Source: JALEFZ01 sp039817415 (GTDB lineage: Bacteria > Bacteroidota > Bacteroidia > J057). From it: a stretch of 64,000 bases of DNA. Below are positions 61,444 through 64,000 of this stretch, piece after piece. The position numbers and the translations under genes are program-made. Position 1 is the stretch's first letter. Every line of letters begins with the position of its first letter. Under the pieces are notes generated by a model, which was not told the origin of the DNA, did no database searches, and saw nothing but the letters and a program-made list of their open reading frames with translations. The DNA lies in contig JBCBVV010000014.1 in assembly GCA_039817415.1 (NCBI GenBank), forward strand, positions 1 to 64,000, read 5' to 3'.

Positions 61444-62352
61444 GTGGCACTGATTGATACCATCAAAAAGTTTAGGAGCAAGTCGAAGAAGCCTGTAGCA
61501 GATGGAGAAGGTGGAGAAATGTCTTTCCTCGACCATCTTGAAGAGCTTCGTTGGCATCTCCTGCGTTCGGGGACAGCCATTGTCGTGCTGGCCATTGTCA
61601 TCTTCATCTACAGAAAATTCGTATTCGATGAGGTCATCTTCAAGGTGATCAGCAACGAGTTCCCGCTCAATAAATGGATTTGCTCTTTCTGGAACAATGG
61701 AGATGGAACTTGCTTAGAAGGAATTTCCTCCAAAATGCAAAACCTCTCTCCACAAGCAGGCTTTCTGAAAAGTATTCAAGTAGGCTTCATCGGAGGAATC
61801 ATCGTTGCCTTTCCTTATATCATCTGGGAGATTTGGGCCTTTATCAAGCCAGGACTCCACAAGCATGAAAGAAGAGCGATCAGAGGATCTATTTTTGTGA
61901 TCAGCTTGTTGTTTTTCTCTGGGATTGCATTTGGCTACTATATCATTTCTCCCTTCTCGCTGAAATTCTTCCACGACTTTCCCTTCTCGGAAAACGTAGA
62001 AAACCAATGGAATTTCTCCGTGGTGGTTGACCTGGTTACTCAGATTACCTTCTTTACAGGAATCATCTTCCAACTCCCAGTTGTCATGTTCTACTTGGCG
62101 AAAATGGGCTTGGTTACGCCGGCCTTCCTTCAAAGGTATCGCAGGCACGCAGTCGCTATTCTCCTCTTGGCCGCGGCCATCATTACCCCTCCAGACATGA
62201 TCTCGCAGGTGATGATTTTCATTCCGCTCTATGGCTTATATGAGGTTTCCATCGTGGTAACCGGAAGAGTAGTCAAACGAAGAGAAAAAGAACTGGCCAA
62301 GGAAATGGCTGAAAGACAAAAAGAACAGCAAGAGGAGAAAACCTCCGCTTAA
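61444..62352 (+). CDS. tatC: Twin-arginine translocase subunit TatC
   Basis: The 302-residue protein starts with GTG. The conserved cytoplasmic motif SFLDHLEELRWHLLRSG (about residues 27-43) precedes the first of six membrane helices; FIGGIIVAFPYIIWEIWAFIKPGLHKHERR and FYLAKMGLVTPAF are further TatC landmarks. An insert of about 45 residues between the first two helices (FPLNKWICSFWNNGDG...) is common in Bacteroidota. TatC binds the twin-arginine signal of folded proteins. No tatA is beside it. A strong terminator follows at 62375-62407. Confidence 0.95.
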   Translation: MALIDTIKKFRSKSKKPVADGEGGEMSFLDHLEELRWHLLRSGTAIVVLAIVIFIYRKFVFDEVIFKVISNEFPLNKWICSFWNNGDGTCLEGISSKMQNLSPQAGFLKSIQVGFIGGIIVAFPYIIWEIWAFIKPGLHKHERRAIRGSIFVISLLFFSGIAFGYYIISPFSLKFFHDFPFSENVENQWNFSVVVDLVTQITFFTGIIFQLPVVMFYLAKMGLVTPAFLQRYRRHAVAILLLAAAIITPPDMISQVMIFIPLYGLYEVSIVVTGRVVKRREKELAKEMAERQKEQQEEKTSA

Positions 62353-62374
62353 CCTCTCAAAGAATGACATGATA

Positions 62375-62407
62375 AAAGCCGATGAGGGAGACTTCATCGG
62401 CTTTTTT
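62375..62407 (+). terminator. Intrinsic terminator after tatC
   Basis: AAAAGCCGATGA and TCATCGGCTTTTTT pair around an 8-base loop and are followed by T residues. It lies 22 bp after the tatC stop codon. Confidence 0.9.
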
Positions 62408-62474
62408 ATTTGAAGTTGAATAATTTTTAGTTAAAATTGACTAACTATTTATCAATTCTGATCCAGGCTTAGTC

Positions 62475-63131
62475 TTGACTACTAAAGAAAAAATCATTCA
62501 ACAGGCTACCGCTTACTTCAACAGAGAAGGATATGGGTCTACCAATTTGTATGAATTGGCCAATGAGATCGGTATGAGCAGAGGTAATCTTGCCTACCAC
62601 TTCAAGGAAAAAGACCTTCTGCTAGAAGCAATTGCCCAAGAGTTGCGGCTTAAGATGGATTCGGAACGAAACAAGTCCAGACAATTTCCCTCCTTCGAAA
62701 ACCTTCACAACGAAGTTCAGCTCTATTATCGCTTCCAACAGGAATACTCCTTCCTCTTTATGGACCAAGAGGCTTTTCGTCATCCTTTTGTCCAGAAGCA
62801 ATTCAGAGAAATGAGCAAACAAACCGTAGAAGACAACAAAGCTGCTATTGCCTTTTCTATCAAAATGGGCAACCTAAAGGAGGAACCCTTTCCCGGCCTT
62901 TACAACAACATCGCCTTTATAACCTGGATGTTGGCCTTCTATTGGTTAGCTCAACAAATCATCAGAGGGAAGAAAGCCAAACAGGACGGAGAAAAACTGA
63001 TCTGGTCCATCTTAGTTCCTCACTTTACCGAGAGAGGCAAGGCCTCCTTCATCAAGTTTTTTGGGGAAGAATACTATCAGCAACTAGGCGAACCTTTTGA
63101 ATATGACATTGAACAATTGATTTCCTTCTAA
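62475..63131 (+). CDS. TetR family transcriptional regulator
   Basis: The 218-residue protein starts with TTG at 62475 and has the TetR-type helix-turn-helix at its N-terminus: KEKIIQQATAYFNREGYGSTNLYELANEIGMSRGNLAYHFKEKDLLLEAI (about 3-52). The C-terminal ligand-binding part is helical with no assignable ligand. The acyl-CoA carboxylase gene starts 2 bp after its stop, so the two are in one transcript. By analogy such regulators may sense acyl-CoA, which is only inference. Confidence 0.88.
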   Translation: MTTKEKIIQQATAYFNREGYGSTNLYELANEIGMSRGNLAYHFKEKDLLLEAIAQELRLKMDSERNKSRQFPSFENLHNEVQLYYRFQQEYSFLFMDQEAFRHPFVQKQFREMSKQTVEDNKAAIAFSIKMGNLKEEPFPGLYNNIAFITWMLAFYWLAQQIIRGKKAKQDGEKLIWSILVPHFTERGKASFIKFFGEEYYQQLGEPFEYDIEQLISF

Positions 63132-63133
63132 AC

Positions 63134-64000
63134 ATGCGCGTGTTACAATCAAATCTCAATCCCAATAGCGACTCATTTAAGAAAAACCAGGAGGATATGA
63201 GGGAACTCCTTCAGAAGCTAGAAAAGCATCTGGAAGAAAGCCGCTTTCAAGGGAAGGAAAAGCACATAGAAAAGGCTAGAAAAAGAGAAAAACTCCTTGC
63301 CAGAGAACGTTTGGAATATGTACTAGACCAAGACAGTCCCTTTTTGGAACTCCTTCCCTTGTCAGGAATGTTGAAGAAAGGCGGATTTGGAACAGGCGGG
63401 ACCAATGTATCTGGTATTGGACTAGTTCAAGGGAAACTCTGTATGATCAATGCCAATGTGGGAAGCCGCAAGGGAGGATCTGTAGATGAGGCCACGGTTT
63501 TCAAGGGCCTTCGAGTGGGCGAAATCACAGAAGAGAATCTCCTACCTACGATCAATTTGGTAGAAAGTGGAGGCGCCAACCTTACCGATCAGGCGAGTAT
63601 CTTCAACTACGGGGGAGCTTCATTCCGACAGATCATTCAACGCTCCAAGAAAGGCATTCCTACCATATCTGTTGTCTTTGGGAATGCAACGGCTGGGGGG
63701 GCTTACGTTCCTGGCATGTCTGAATACGCCATTTTCCAGAAAAAAGCAGCCAAAGTATTTTTGGCGGGCCCTCCCTTGGTCAAAATGGCCACCAATGAAG
63801 TCTCCACAGATGAGGAATTAGGAGGAGCAGAGATGCACAGCCGCGTAAGCGGGGTTTCGGACTATCTGGTAGACTCAGAACTAGAAGGAATCCGACAGGC
63901 AAGAGAAATCATGCAATGGGTAAATGTAGCCGATCCGCATCTTGTCCCTCAAGCCCCAATAGAGGAACCCCTACACGATCCAGAAGAAATATTAGGTATT
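63134..64000 (+). CDS. Acyl-CoA carboxylase beta (carboxyltransferase) subunit, partial
   Basis: The reading frame from the ATG at 63134 (MRVLQSNLNPNSDSF) runs 289 codons to the window edge without a stop. ARKREKLLARERLEYVLD (about 59-76) is the entry motif of biotin-dependent carboxyltransferases. Further on are GGSVDEATVFKGLRVGEI, VESGGANLTDQASIFNYGGASF, and VVFGNATAGGAYVPGMSEY followed by KVFLAGPPLVKMATNEV and ELGGAEMHSRVSGVSDY. This pattern fits methylcrotonyl- or geranyl-CoA carboxylase (MccB/AtuC-like) better than propionyl-CoA carboxylase. The enzyme transfers carboxyl from biotin to the acyl-CoA in the cytoplasm. The C-terminal half is outside the window. Confidence 0.9.
   Translation, partial: MRVLQSNLNPNSDSFKKNQEDMRELLQKLEKHLEESRFQGKEKHIEKARKREKLLARERLEYVLDQDSPFLELLPLSGMLKKGGFGTGGTNVSGIGLVQGKLCMINANVGSRKGGSVDEATVFKGLRVGEITEENLLPTINLVESGGANLTDQASIFNYGGASFRQIIQRSKKGIPTISVVFGNATAGGAYVPGMSEYAIFQKKAAKVFLAGPPLVKMATNEVSTDEELGGAEMHSRVSGVSDYLVDSELEGIRQAREIMQWVNVADPHLVPQAPIEEPLHDPEEILGI

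Overview
The window looks like a chromosomal segment of a Bacteroidota bacterium, probably of the Saprospiria/Lewinella type (inference). Support comes from secreted proteins with C-terminal type IX secretion (Por) sorting domains, PKD-repeat proteins, TonB-dependent receptors with an N-terminal carboxypeptidase-like regulatory domain, a DUF4249 lipoprotein paired with a receptor, scarce Shine-Dalgarno sites and one promoter of the Bacteroidota TTTG/TAnnTTTG type. No rRNA, tRNA or CRISPR was seen.

The most interesting part is an integron-like gene-cassette system. Two AT-rich arrays (about 257-7228 and 21322-32272) hold small genes, all on the minus strand, each followed by an imperfect palindrome of 50-75 bp. 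For ten of them the 9-13 bases at the 5' junction of the cassette are the reverse complement of the first box of the palindrome at its own 3' end, exact or with one mismatch. That is the signature of cassettes that once circularised through their own attC site. Both arrays start, at their 5' (right) end, at a nearly identical 31-bp attI-like site (7194-7228 and 32237-32272). The second lies 3 bp after the stop codon of a tyrosine recombinase (32276-33391) that is co-oriented with the cassettes and lacks the insert typical of IntI. Upstream of the recombinase are three 31-bp dyads, one sharing the attI core. Cassette cargo includes a DUF1963 protein, a HARE-HTH PD-(D/E)XK nuclease, an AlbA_2/Schlafen-like ATPase, a two-gene unit of unknown function, a GH92 mannosidase, a DUF2461 protein, a HEAT-like protein, several lipoproteins and a SUMF1-like protein. 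An IS110-family element and a 136-bp internally deleted derivative both sit about 10 bp inside a cassette junction.

Between the arrays (7298-21134) is ordinary chromosome: a BNR/VPS10-like propeller protein, a secreted endonuclease/exonuclease/phosphatase protein, an amine oxidase beside a Crp/Fnr regulator, a broken M6-peptidase-like lipoprotein, a 3-dehydro-L-gulonate 2-dehydrogenase, a GNAT acetyltransferase, an M1 aminopeptidase and a sulfatase.

From 33.8 kb on the DNA is ordinary chromosome again: an OmpR-type two-component pair, a caspase-SUMF1 fusion protein, a DUF4249/TonB receptor pair, a NarL-type regulator followed by a TPR histidine kinase split by a frameshift at an A10 tract, an SPFH/NAD-kinase-like pair, a GH13 alpha-glucosidase, an outer-membrane barrel protein, a second TonB receptor, a PKD/T9SS protein, an ECF sigma factor overlapping a membrane-anchored barrel-like protein with a PKD lipoprotein, then glyA, tatC, a TetR regulator and the start of an acyl-CoA carboxylase beta subunit that runs off the window.
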